From an uncultured Acetatifactor sp. (GTDB lineage: Bacteria; Bacillota; Clostridia; Lachnospirales; Lachnospiraceae): a DNA stretch of 64,000 nucleotides. The notes under the pieces are model-generated. The model was not told where the DNA came from and ran no database searches. It saw only the letters and a list, made by a program, of their open reading frames with translations. Where the stretch lies: assembly GCA_910578185.1 (NCBI GenBank), contig CAJTPN010000012.1, positions 1 to 64,000 on the forward strand, written 5' to 3'. A program made the position numbers and the translations under genes. Shown here piece by piece: positions 35,323-43,286 of this stretch. How positions within the stretch are numbered: position 1 is the first letter of the stretch; every line of letters starts with the position of its first letter.

Positions 35323-37311
35323 TTACTGTTGTATGGCGGCCTCTATTCCGTACTGTGCCATAAAGTCCTCCTCCGACAGCACGGCCACCCCCAAATCTCT
35401 TGCCTTTTTATTCTTTGACGATGTGGATGCAACATCATTGTTGATGAGACAGGTGGTTTTACTGGTTACGGAACCGGTCACTTTCCCCCCTTTTTGCTCT
35501 ATTATTTCCTTCAAATCATTCCGATTGGCAAAAAACTTCAGGCTTCCGGTAATCACAAAGTTTAATCCGGACAAGGTCTGGCTCCCTTCCTCCACCTTTG
35601 GAACTTCGATTTTTAATTCTTCCATTAATGCGTTCATCTTCCGAAGATTGTCCTCATCCTGCATATAGTTCACAAAAGCCGTCGCAATGACCTCCCCCAC
35701 GCCATCTATTGCACTTAAACTTTCCACATCCGCTTCCTGCATCTGCTTTAAATCATATTCAAAATATTTACAGAGCATCTTTGCATTGGCCACACCGATA
35801 TTTTCAATACCCAATCCGTAAATGACCCGGGGCAGGGTGGTATTTCTGGCACGCTCCACGCCGTCGACGAGCTTTTGATAAGATCTTTCGCCGAAACCTT
35901 CCAACTCTACAATTTTATCCCTGTGCCGCTCCAAGTGAAACAAATCAGCAAATTCCTGTATAAACCCTCTGTCAATAAACTTCTCCAAAGTCGCCTCCGA
36001 TAAGCCGTCTATATTCATGGCGTCCCTGCTCACAAATAATGTAAAAGCCTTAATCTGCTTTGCCGGACATTTTTCATTGGTACAATACAGGGAGGATACT
36101 TCATTTACCTGGCGAACCTGTGTCTCCTCTCCGCAAACCGGACACTGCTTTGGAATCACCACAGTGTTGCTGCAGGTAAGGTTCTCCGCAATCTGTGGTA
36201 TAATCATATTGGCCTTATACACCGTAATGTGATCTCCGATCCCCAACTGAAGTCCTTTTAAAATACTGATATTATGAACGGATGCCCGGCTGACCGTGGT
36301 TCCCTCCAGCTCCACAGGCTCAAAAATAGCCACAGGATTAATCAATCCTGTCCGGCTGGCACTCCACTCAATTTCCTTCAATACCGTTTCTCTCAACTCA
36401 TCCGCCCATTTAAAGGCAATGGAATGCCTGGGAAACTTTGCTGTGCGGCCAAGGGATTGTCCATATGCAATATCTTCATATGTCAATACCAGACCATCGG
36501 AAGGAATATCATGGGAGGATACCTTCTGTTCAAATTGTTCTAAAATATCCAATATATTCTCCTCTGTCACCAGGTAATGCTCCACCACATCAAAACCCTG
36601 CTGTTCCAGAAAAATAAATTGTGCTTCTCTGGAATTATTAAAATTTTCCCCTTCCGCGCTCACCAGCGCAAACGCATAAAACCTTACATTCCTTTGGGCC
36701 GTAATTTCATTATTCAACTGGCGTACGGAGCCGCTGCAAAGGTTCCTGGGATTCTTGTATTTCGACTCCTCCTCTATCCCCCTGTTGATCTCCTCAAAAT
36801 CGGAATAGCTGATAACCGCCTCTCCCCGGAGAGTCAATTCCCCCTGAAAGGGAATTCCCAGGGGCAGATTGACAAATGTTTTGGCGTTATTGGTAATCAC
36901 TTCCCCAATCTCACCGTTCCCTCTCGTAACAGCCTTAACCAGTCTGCCTTCCCGATATGTGAGTACAATCGTCAGACCGTCCAGCTTCCAGCTCAATATG
37001 GCTTTATTGCCCTGCAGCCAGTCTCTGAGCGCTTCCCTGTCCTTTGTCTTATCCAGTGACAGCATGGGCGTTTCATGACGTTCTTTGGGCAATTCGTCCA
37101 CCGCCTCATATCCCACATGGATGGTGGGGCTGTTTGAGAGCACCACGCCCGTCTCCTGTTCCAGAGCCTGCAGTTCGTCATACAGGCTGTCGTATTCCAA
37201 ATTGCTCATAATTTCTCTGTCTTGCACATAATAAGCTTTGGATGCTTCGTTGAGCGTATCCGACAAATATTTAATGCGTTCCAATTTTTGATACTCCATA
37301 TCGTTTTCCAT
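35323..37311 (-). CDS. ligA: NAD-dependent DNA ligase LigA
   Basis: LigA seals nicks in replication and repair using NAD. The adenylation motif has the catalytic Lys in SWKLDGLTIVLTYR (KXDG, with Leu instead of the usual Ile). A tetracysteine zinc finger (CPVCGEE, then YCTNEKC), helix-hairpin-helix repeats and a C-terminal BRCT domain (TLSGLNFVITGSLKFFANR) follow. At about 660 residues the length is normal. The ATG at 37311 has GGGAAG upstream. The frame opens at 37344, and an ATG at codon 16 is also possible. The KLDG and SKLDGLTIV forms are a variant branch, which could mean a second ligase paralogue. Confidence 0.9.
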   Translation of the reverse strand: MENDMEYQKLERIKYLSDTLNEASKAYYVQDREIMSNLEYDSLYDELQALEQETGVVLSNSPTIHVGYEAVDELPKERHETPMLSLDKTKDREALRDWLQGNKAILSWKLDGLTIVLTYREGRLVKAVTRGNGEIGEVITNNAKTFVNLPLGIPFQGELTLRGEAVISYSDFEEINRGIEEESKYKNPRNLCSGSVRQLNNEITAQRNVRFYAFALVSAEGENFNNSREAQFIFLEQQGFDVVEHYLVTEENILDILEQFEQKVSSHDIPSDGLVLTYEDIAYGQSLGRTAKFPRHSIAFKWADELRETVLKEIEWSASRTGLINPVAIFEPVELEGTTVSRASVHNISILKGLQLGIGDHITVYKANMIIPQIAENLTCSNTVVIPKQCPVCGEETQVRQVNEVSSLYCTNEKCPAKQIKAFTLFVSRDAMNIDGLSEATLEKFIDRGFIQEFADLFHLERHRDKIVELEGFGERSYQKLVDGVERARNTTLPRVIYGLGIENIGVANAKMLCKYFEYDLKQMQEADVESLSAIDGVGEVIATAFVNYMQDEDNLRKMNALMEELKIEVPKVEEGSQTLSGLNFVITGSLKFFANRNDLKEIIEQKGGKVTGSVTSKTTCLINNDVASTSSKNKKARDLGVAVLSEEDFMAQYGIEAAIQQ

Positions 37312-37399
37312 CCGTCTTCCCACACCTTTCCGCCATACTTTCATATCCTTGCATAAGTCTTCGTTTTCATCTGTAAGGTGTTATAAAATCCCCTCAGAC

Positions 37400-38128
37400 T
37401 CATTGCAATTCTCCTATTTTCAGACCGCAATCCCTGTAGAGACGCCTTACATCCCTGTCTTCTAACTCGTAATACTCTCCGGGCCTCATATTCCCCAATT
37501 TGATATGCATCACTCTCACCCGCTTCAATTCCTTCACACGGTACCCACAAGCGATACACATTCTTTTAATCTGTCGGTTTACTCCCTGGGTCAAAACCAG
37601 TCTGAACGTATACTTCCCCATTTTTTCCGCCTTACACTCCCTGGTTGTGATCTCCAGCTCTTCCAGGTAAATCCCTTTGGATATTTGGGCCAGAAATTCC
37701 GGTGTTACTTCCCGGTTCACCTTTACCACATATTCCTTTTCGTGGCGGTTTGCCCCTTTCATCATGGCCTGAATCAAATCCCCATCATTGGTCAGCAGCA
37801 AAAGCCCTTCCGAATCCTTGTCTAAACGACCCGCATAAGAAAGCCTCACAGGATACTTTACCAAATCGGAAATTATTTTCTCCGCATGAGGATCTCTTTC
37901 AGTACAGGTGATTCCCACCGGTTTATAAAATGCCAGCACCACCGGTTTCTTCACCCCTCGGATTTGCTTTCCGGATACGATAACCTGATCCTTTTCATCC
38001 ACACGCTGACCCGGTTCCGGTACCCTGCCATTGACCAGTACCTTTCCCTGCAGTATCATCTGATCCGCATCCCGCCGTGAACACACTCCGCAATGGGCGA
38101 GATACTTATTCAGCCTCATCCGTTCCAT
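37400..38128 (-). CDS. RsuA/RluF-family rRNA pseudouridine synthase
   Basis: The enzyme isomerises uridine in ribosomal RNA. An N-terminal S4 domain (MRLNKYLAHCGVCSRRDADQ) precedes the catalytic domain, whose Asp lies in YAGRLDKDSEGLLLLTNDG. The overall form is RluF-like (23S rRNA, near position 2604 in E. coli). A conserved GVNRQIKRMCIACGYRVKELKRVRV C-terminal segment supports this. AGGAGG precedes the ATG by 5 bp. The length of 242 aa is normal. It is followed by ligA. Confidence 0.9.
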   Translation of the reverse strand: MERMRLNKYLAHCGVCSRRDADQMILQGKVLVNGRVPEPGQRVDEKDQVIVSGKQIRGVKKPVVLAFYKPVGITCTERDPHAEKIISDLVKYPVRLSYAGRLDKDSEGLLLLTNDGDLIQAMMKGANRHEKEYVVKVNREVTPEFLAQISKGIYLEELEITTRECKAEKMGKYTFRLVLTQGVNRQIKRMCIACGYRVKELKRVRVMHIKLGNMRPGEYYELEDRDVRRLYRDCGLKIGELQ

Positions 38129-38155
38129 CCCAACCTCCTGTCGCCTCTTTTGGTT

Positions 38156-38932
38156 TCATGCCCCCCGGTCATTGTCTTTCTTGTCACTATCTCTCTCCGT
38201 ACCTGTCAATCGGAGAATCCCAGGAATACCGTTTCCCTTTCGCAGGCCTTCCTTTGCCATTTTATCGGCCAACTCATTATAGTATACATTTGTATGGGCC
38301 ACAACTTTCGTAAAAACGATATCTATGCTTTGTTCCCACTGACGCATTGCCCTTGCGTATTTGCCGGTCAATTCCGTTTTAGATCGCCATTCTCCCGTAA
38401 CCCACTTTTCAATTCCCTGATAATCATATCGAATCTCTACCTTTGAAAAGCCGTTGAGCATTGCCACCTTCACGGCATACATTGCCCCCAACATTTCTCC
38501 CGTCACATTTCGATGTTGCAGGGACTGCTCCTTATCCCCATTGCCATATGCCGTCTCCTCTCTGCCATCCGGAGAAATAAACACACAGCCAAAAGCATAC
38601 TTTTTCAGTGCATCATCATAGCTGCCATCCACATAGGCCAACAGTGTACCGGGCTCCGGAACTTCCCCCGCTCCCGTCCCTTGTTCTTCCCTCAATCCGG
38701 TTTTCCCTTCTCTTTTTAATGGAAGTTCGGAATTCAAGTGCAGTTCATTTCTCGAAATTTGCTCCAGCTGTCCGTTCCCCATTCCTCCAAGGTAATCGTT
38801 TGCCTCTTCCAATCGCTTGAAACTTTTGTATTCTGCTCCCGGATATCCGTTTACTGAGGATTTGCACTCCTCCCATGTCTCATAAATTCCAGGCATCTTA
38901 CCTTTTTTTACCGCATAATACTTACCTGCCAT
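38156..38932 (-). CDS. Ribonuclease H with N-terminal RHBD (RNase HI type)
   Basis: The enzyme degrades the RNA strand of RNA-DNA hybrids. An N-terminal RNase H-binding domain of the caulimovirus/eukaryote type (YYAVKKGKMPGIYETWEECK) binds hybrids. A linker (about residues 60-105) and the catalytic domain with the DEDD set follow: Asp in LAYVDGSYD, Glu in TGEMLGA, Asp in RYDYQG and Asp in ELADKMAKEG. The length of 258 aa is normal for the two-domain form. The ATG at 38932 has GGGGAGG upstream. Confidence 0.92.
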   Translation of the reverse strand: MAGKYYAVKKGKMPGIYETWEECKSSVNGYPGAEYKSFKRLEEANDYLGGMGNGQLEQISRNELHLNSELPLKREGKTGLREEQGTGAGEVPEPGTLLAYVDGSYDDALKKYAFGCVFISPDGREETAYGNGDKEQSLQHRNVTGEMLGAMYAVKVAMLNGFSKVEIRYDYQGIEKWVTGEWRSKTELTGKYARAMRQWEQSIDIVFTKVVAHTNVYYNELADKMAKEGLRKGNGIPGILRLTGTERDSDKKDNDRGA

Positions 38933-39019
38933 TCTTCCTCCCCCGTATCTCTGCCGCAAACATTCAAATCACTCTTGATTATACCAACTTTTTTTCCATA
39001 TTGCAATTGGCTGGACAGG

Positions 39020-39058
39020 AAAAGGGTCTGTCGCTTTACTTAGTACGACAGCCCCTTT
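39020..39058 (-). terminator. Intrinsic terminator of the GGDEF gene
   Basis: On the minus strand AAAGGGGCTGTCG pairs with CGACAGACCCTTT through one mismatch, and TTCCTG follows. It sits 10 bp after the GGDEF stop codon, the expected place. Confidence 0.75.
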
Positions 39059-39067
39059 GACTCACCT

Positions 39068-40741
39068 CTATTGGGCAGAAGTATTATAAAATGCAAAATC
39101 ATTTTTGCCGCTCTTCTTCACCTGATACATGGCGTCATCGGCAAACACCACCAACTGTTCCATATCTTCCGTATCCTTCGGATAGGAGGCAATACCAATA
39201 CTTCCTCCCACCCGCGCCTCGTTCCCTGCCAGCTGAAACGGCTTGGTAAAAATCTGCCGGCACTGATACGCCGTCTTTTCCACGATCTTACTGTTGTTGC
39301 TTTTCAATATGATAATAAATTCATCCCCTGCAAAGCGATATGGCGTGAGCAGTTCTGTTCCCATTCCTTTCAGTCTTCCCGCCACCTGCTGCAGCGCCTC
39401 GTCCCCGGCCGTATGGCCAAGATTATCATTGATGCTCTTAAAGTCATCAATATCAATCATAAGGATGGTACATGGCTTCTTCGCGTCTATCTGCTCTTTT
39501 AAGTCGGCCATAAATTTGCTGCGGTTTGGAATCCCTGTCAGAAAATCATGCTGTGACGCAGATTCCAAGATTTTCCCCGTCTCCTTTAACTGCAGCATCA
39601 GCTTTCTGCGCCTGTAATTGTCAAAAACCACCCACGCAATAATGATCAGCATGGCGCCGATCAAAATAAGTCCCGGCACCAGAACTTCTCTGTTTTTTTC
39701 AAAAAACGTCTCCTTTTCATTTATGATTACCGTTTCTTTCGGCAGCACAGACAAATTGATATTGAATTTTTCCATAACATCCGCATCCACACAATAAATT
39801 GTGGGACTGTCCAAAATGCTTCCCATCTCCTGACCAATTTTGCCGGAAATAATCTTGCGCGCAAGCTCCGCGGCCACCGAACCTGATTCGGTCATGGACA
39901 CAATGTTGCCGCCTAAAAGCCCCTCTCCGATACCGCCTTCCACCATGCGAAGAGCAGGAACAGGCGCAGATTCTCCAATCAACTGAATTGCTTCCAAACT
40001 TGTATATTGTTTTCCGCTGGCGTCTTCAGTCATTGTTATGTAGATCAAAATACTGTTATCCGTCACACTGCGCAATGCAAGACTTAAGCGGGACGAAGAA
40101 AGCTGAGAGGAATTAATCTCCAGGAATTCCAATTCAGGAAAATTTTCCGCGCTCTGGTACAGACTTTTTCGTACCGCGCCGCCCGTAAGGGTATCGTCCA
40201 CAATGGCCACCACTTTTTCGGCAGAAGGGTTGATTTTCAATCCGAATTCAATGTTTTTATCCACGGAAAGTGTCTCCATAACGCCTGTCACCAAAGGCTG
40301 CGCCACAGCTCTCTGCGCCAACTCCACACTGTTTATCCCCTCAAATACCAATGGTATCCCTTCAAACAGTTCTTCACGATAATCCAGGGCAAATTTTAAT
40401 GCGGCATCGTCTCCCAAAATCACCACATCATATGGCTCCACTTTGGACAACCGATACGCCAGTCCATCATGAAAAAGTCTCAGGGACTCCTGGTCATCCA
40501 CACGTTTTGTATCCATAAATTCATAGTCCAGAACAATACTGCTTCCCAATGTATCGCTGATCCCTTTTATCTGGAGCTGCACCGTATCCCACGCATACGA
40601 ATAGGAGCTGATAAACAGCACACGCCCACTGATAGTACCTTTTTCTGCCTGACAACTTATCTTGGCTCCCATCAGACAAAAAACCAGCAAAACGATGAAC
40701 AATCCCCTGTTGTAAAATACATTTTTTCTTAATTTTGTCAT
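39068..40741 (-). CDS. Periplasmic-binding-type sensor diguanylate cyclase
   Basis: The protein makes cyclic di-GMP in response to an external signal. An N-terminal signal-anchor helix (about residues 10-30) precedes an extracytoplasmic ABC-substrate-binding domain (about 38-340), similar to the family of ABC sugar/peptide binding proteins. A second membrane helix (about 355-375) then leads to the GGDEF domain. Its active site reads RFAGDEF, an AGDEF variant that is known to be active. The RXXD inhibitory site five residues upstream is absent, so product feedback is unlikely. The ATG at 40741 has AGGAG upstream. It is the natural opposite of the HD-GYP protein at 15.3 kb, though that one has an altered site. 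Confidence 0.88.
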   Translation of the reverse strand: MTKLRKNVFYNRGLFIVLLVFCLMGAKISCQAEKGTISGRVLFISSYSYAWDTVQLQIKGISDTLGSSIVLDYEFMDTKRVDDQESLRLFHDGLAYRLSKVEPYDVVILGDDAALKFALDYREELFEGIPLVFEGINSVELAQRAVAQPLVTGVMETLSVDKNIEFGLKINPSAEKVVAIVDDTLTGGAVRKSLYQSAENFPELEFLEINSSQLSSSRLSLALRSVTDNSILIYITMTEDASGKQYTSLEAIQLIGESAPVPALRMVEGGIGEGLLGGNIVSMTESGSVAAELARKIISGKIGQEMGSILDSPTIYCVDADVMEKFNINLSVLPKETVIINEKETFFEKNREVLVPGLILIGAMLIIIAWVVFDNYRRRKLMLQLKETGKILESASQHDFLTGIPNRSKFMADLKEQIDAKKPCTILMIDIDDFKSINDNLGHTAGDEALQQVAGRLKGMGTELLTPYRFAGDEFIIILKSNNSKIVEKTAYQCRQIFTKPFQLAGNEARVGGSIGIASYPKDTEDMEQLVVFADDAMYQVKKSGKNDFAFYNTSAQ

Positions 40742-40776
40742 CATAATCTCCTATCATAAGCAAGCATTCTAGTACT

Positions 40777-40804
40777 ATTTTACCACTATTCCGTATAAAT
40801 TCAA
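40777..40804 (-). promoter_or_regulatory. Promoter of the sensor GGDEF gene
   Basis: On the minus strand TTGAAT (40799-40804) and TAAAAT (40777-40782) are 16 bp apart. They lie about 36 bp upstream of the ATG. Confidence 0.6.
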
Positions 40805-40883
40805 GATTTATTTATGAAAAATTACTTGTAGTAAAAATTTTGCCTTCCGGTATATTGGCTGAAACTGCCATAGTTTACATTAA

Positions 40884-40920
40884 AATACCGCAGGCTCGTT
40901 ATCAAGGAGTCTGCGGTATT
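40884..40920 (-). terminator. Intrinsic terminator of gdhA
   Basis: AATACCGCAG (40884-40893) pairs perfectly with CTGCGGTATT (40911-40920). On the minus strand it is followed by TTTAATG. It lies 13 bp after the gdhA stop codon. Confidence 0.85.
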
Positions 40921-40933
40921 CCTAATAAATCAA

Positions 40934-42268
40934 TTATACAATTCCCTGTGCCGTCATAGCCTCAGCTACTTTGAGGAAACCTGCAATGTTGGCACCTGCC
41001 ACATAATTTCCTTCCATTCCGTATTTCTTTGCGGCCTCATTCAGATTATGAAAAATATTCACCATAATACCCTTCAGCTTGGCGTCAACCTCTTCAAATG
41101 TCCAGCTTAAACGTTCGCTGTTCTGGCTCATCTCAAGGGCGGATGTGGCAACCCCACCTGCATTGGATGCCTTACCAGGGCAAAACAGAATATTATTTGA
41201 CTGAAGATACTCGGTAGCTTCCATGGTGGTAGGCATATTGGCACCCTCTGCCACTGCAAAACAACCGTTTGCAACCAGCGTCCTGGCATCCTCCAGTCCA
41301 AGTTCATTCTGAGTCGCGCAGGGAAGGGCAATATCACACTTAACAGTCCATACGCCTTTACCTTCATGATACTGGGCGCCTGGTCTGGCGGCCGCATACT
41401 CAGTGAGTCTTGCACGTTTCACTTCCTTCACCTCTTTCAGAAGCGCTACATCAATCCCTTCCGGATCATAGATCCAACCCGTAGAATCGGAACAAGTCAC
41501 AGGCTTTGCCCCCAGCTGCTGTGCCTTCTGAATCGCATATATCGCAACGTTCCCGGCACCGGAAACCGCTATCGTCTTGCCCTTGATATCCTTGCCGTTA
41601 CATTTCAGCATTTCCTCTGTCAGGTATAATAACCCATAGCCTGTGGCTTCCGTTCTGGCCAGAGAGCCGCCGTATGCAAGTCCCTTTCCCGTAAGTACGC
41701 CTTCATATAGGCCGGTGAGCCGCTTATACTGCCCGTACATGTAGCCGATCTCTCTTGCACCGGTACCGATATCGCCTGCTGGGACATCTGTATCCGCGCC
41801 AATATATTTATACAGTTCATTGATAAAGCTCTGACAAAAAGCCATCACTTCCCTGTCTGACTTTCCCTTGGGATCAAAATCCGATCCGCCCTTGCCTCCG
41901 CCAATGGGAAGACCTGTCAGGGAATTCTTGAAGATCTGCTCAAAACCCAAAAACTTGATAATTCCAAGATTAACGCTGGGATGCAGCCTCAATCCTCCCT
42001 TGTAAGGTCCAATGGCCGAATTAAACTGCACACGAAAACCATTGTTCACCTGTACCTGTCCCTTATCGTCCACCCACGGCACGCGAAACAGCAACTGTCT
42101 TTCAGGCGTTACAATTCTCTCCAACAAAGCATCTCTGCGATACTTTTCCTCATCGGCTTCGATAACCACGCGAAGCGACTCCAAAACCTCCTTCACCGCC
42201 TGATGAAACTCGGGCTGGGCAGGATTCTTGGCAACTACCAATTCATAAACCTCATCAACATATGACAT
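40934..42268 (-). CDS. gdhA: NADP-type glutamate dehydrogenase
   Basis: The hexameric enzyme joins ammonia to 2-oxoglutarate to form glutamate. The substrate motif PIGGGKGGSDFDPKGK has the catalytic Lys, GPYKGGLRLHPSVN precedes it, and GAGNVAIYAI (Rossmann) marks nucleotide binding. The NADP-type length of about 444 residues fits the family. The ATG at 42268 (MSYVDEVYELV) has AAGGAGG nine bases upstream. A preceding ATG two codons earlier sits too close to it. The gene stands alone and has a strong promoter, a leader of about 130 nt with a terminator-like hairpin, and its own terminator. Confidence 0.96.
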   Translation of the reverse strand: MSYVDEVYELVVAKNPAQPEFHQAVKEVLESLRVVIEADEEKYRRDALLERIVTPERQLLFRVPWVDDKGQVQVNNGFRVQFNSAIGPYKGGLRLHPSVNLGIIKFLGFEQIFKNSLTGLPIGGGKGGSDFDPKGKSDREVMAFCQSFINELYKYIGADTDVPAGDIGTGAREIGYMYGQYKRLTGLYEGVLTGKGLAYGGSLARTEATGYGLLYLTEEMLKCNGKDIKGKTIAVSGAGNVAIYAIQKAQQLGAKPVTCSDSTGWIYDPEGIDVALLKEVKEVKRARLTEYAAARPGAQYHEGKGVWTVKCDIALPCATQNELGLEDARTLVANGCFAVAEGANMPTTMEATEYLQSNNILFCPGKASNAGGVATSALEMSQNSERLSWTFEEVDAKLKGIMVNIFHNLNEAAKKYGMEGNYVAGANIAGFLKVAEAMTAQGIV

Positions 42269-42347
42269 TATCATGTCCTCCTTGAATTATTCAGCACAAA
42301 TGCAATCCTTGTTTTGCCGAAAATCACTTCTTTTTTCGTAAAACAGG

Positions 42348-42374
42348 AAAAAGCATGGAGCCAAATGTCCATGC
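42348..42374 (-). promoter_or_regulatory. Terminator-like hairpin in the gdhA leader (candidate attenuator)
   Basis: On the minus strand GCATGGA (complement of 42368-42374) and TCCATGC (complement of 42353-42359) form a 7-bp stem with an 8-nt loop, followed by five T (complement of 42348-42352). It lies between the promoter and the gdhA start, about 85 bp upstream of the ATG. It could be an attenuator or an mRNA-stabilising hairpin. No known riboswitch consensus was recognised. Confidence 0.5.
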
Positions 42375-42401
42375 CTTCCTCGACACAGTTGTCCACCCAT
42401 A

Positions 42402-42430
42402 ATTATAACCTGTGTCTCTCAATTTCTCAA
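42402..42430 (-). promoter_or_regulatory. Strong sigma-A promoter of gdhA
   Basis: On the minus strand TTGAGA (42425-42430) and a perfect TATAAT (42402-42407) are 17 bp apart. Transcription should start near 42395, giving a leader of about 127 nt. Confidence 0.75.
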
Positions 42431-42579
42431 CTCACTTTAACTCATTAAACTGTAAAAGTTTTTTGCATTTTTTTATACAAATTGCACAAAAAATAATGCT
42501 ATTTACAGTAAAAGTAACTGTTACGGAAACACAACCACAATTCCGAAAAAAAGTTTGATCCAAAGCGATATTATATGTT

Positions 42580-43011
42580 TTATAAGTATTCCTTTAACTG
42601 TTTAATATTTGTCTGTTCAAAATCTATCAGTTGTCTGGCTAAAGCCAGCGGACGTTCACCGGCATTTTCATTATGCTTTAACACTTTTTCCATCTCTAGA
42701 ATACCGTTATTGCTTCCTTTAATCATCATCTCCGCAATATGTCCGGTACTGGTATTCAGAATGGTATTATAATGAATTCCTGTCTTCAACATAACATCCG
42801 ACAAAGCATTGCTCTGATAGCTTTCCGCCTTTGCTGCCATCAACTGTTTGGATGCTTCATTGTGAAGTTCCGAATATCGTATGGATTGTCTGGAAATCTG
42901 CAGTGCCAGATCATCATCATACACCTTGCCTGCAATGGTATCTATAGCTTTCATAGCCATATCCGTATTTCTCTGTATTTCTCTGTAAACAGCCGCCTCA
43001 TGTGATTTCAT
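42580..43011 (-). CDS. Conserved hypothetical helical protein
   Basis: The 143-residue protein is predicted to be almost all helical (EIQRNTDMAMKAIDTIAGK, then DDLALQISRQSIRYSELHNE and a HNENAGERPLALARQLID tail), like a small helical bundle. The pattern resembles DUF305-, ferritin-like or spore-coat CotF-like proteins, but I cannot assign a family. It is a soluble protein without a signal peptide. AGGAGG precedes the ATG by 6 bp, and a duplicated leader segment lies just upstream. It stands alone on the minus strand. Confidence 0.7.
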   Translation of the reverse strand: MKSHEAAVYREIQRNTDMAMKAIDTIAGKVYDDDLALQISRQSIRYSELHNEASKQLMAAKAESYQSNALSDVMLKTGIHYNTILNTSTGHIAEMMIKGSNNGILEMEKVLKHNENAGERPLALARQLIDFEQTNIKQLKEYL

Positions 43012-43020
43012 AGTTCCTCC

Positions 43021-43124
43021 TATTCCAGTTCCGTCTTTGCACTCGATGCCCTTCCAAGCATCTTCGATACAGGACTGTTTTTATTCCAGTCCCGTCTTTG
43101 CACTGCGATGCCCAGTCCCGTCTT
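43021..43124 (-). repeat. Duplicated leader segment upstream of the helical hypothetical gene
   Basis: A segment of about 31 bp recurs at 43021-43051 and 43082-43113 with few changes, 61 bp apart. A third partial copy of 12 bp follows at 43113-43124. Read on the minus strand the copies carry GACGGGACTGGAATA or GACGGAACTGGAATA, and the last copy runs into the ribosome site (AGGAGG) of the gene. This is a second gene in the window with a tandemly duplicated leader. Confidence 0.7.
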
Positions 43125-43192
43125 ACAATGGCAATTTTTGAGAAAAAATTGGATGTATATCCAATATTGAAACAATACAATATAAACTTAAC

Positions 43193-43230
43193 AAAAAAGC
43201 CTTCTACAGTCACTCCCTGTAAAAGGCTTT
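43193..43230 (-). terminator. Intrinsic terminator of the SH3 protein gene
   Basis: On the minus strand AAAGCCTTTTACAG pairs with CTGTAGAAGGCTTT (one mismatch), with the loop GGAGTGA, and is followed by TTTTTTGTT. It lies 56 bp downstream of the SH3 gene's stop codon. The smaller palindrome ATTGGAT GTAT ATCCAAT (43148-43165) lies just beyond. Confidence 0.85.
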
Positions 43231-43286
43231 CCATTCCCTATGATTTTTATTCACCATACTCCCACATTTGCAGTGAAAAGTTTCCC

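Noticed and set aside
35289..35400. SAM riboswitch or T-box in front of metA
   Set aside because: Only the end of ligA and about 35 bp lie upstream, and no conserved switch core is visible.
42998..43234. Minus-strand frame of 78 codons spanning the leader repeat
   Set aside because: It overlaps the ribosome site and terminator of real genes, and its sequence is a translation of the repeat. There is no ribosome site.
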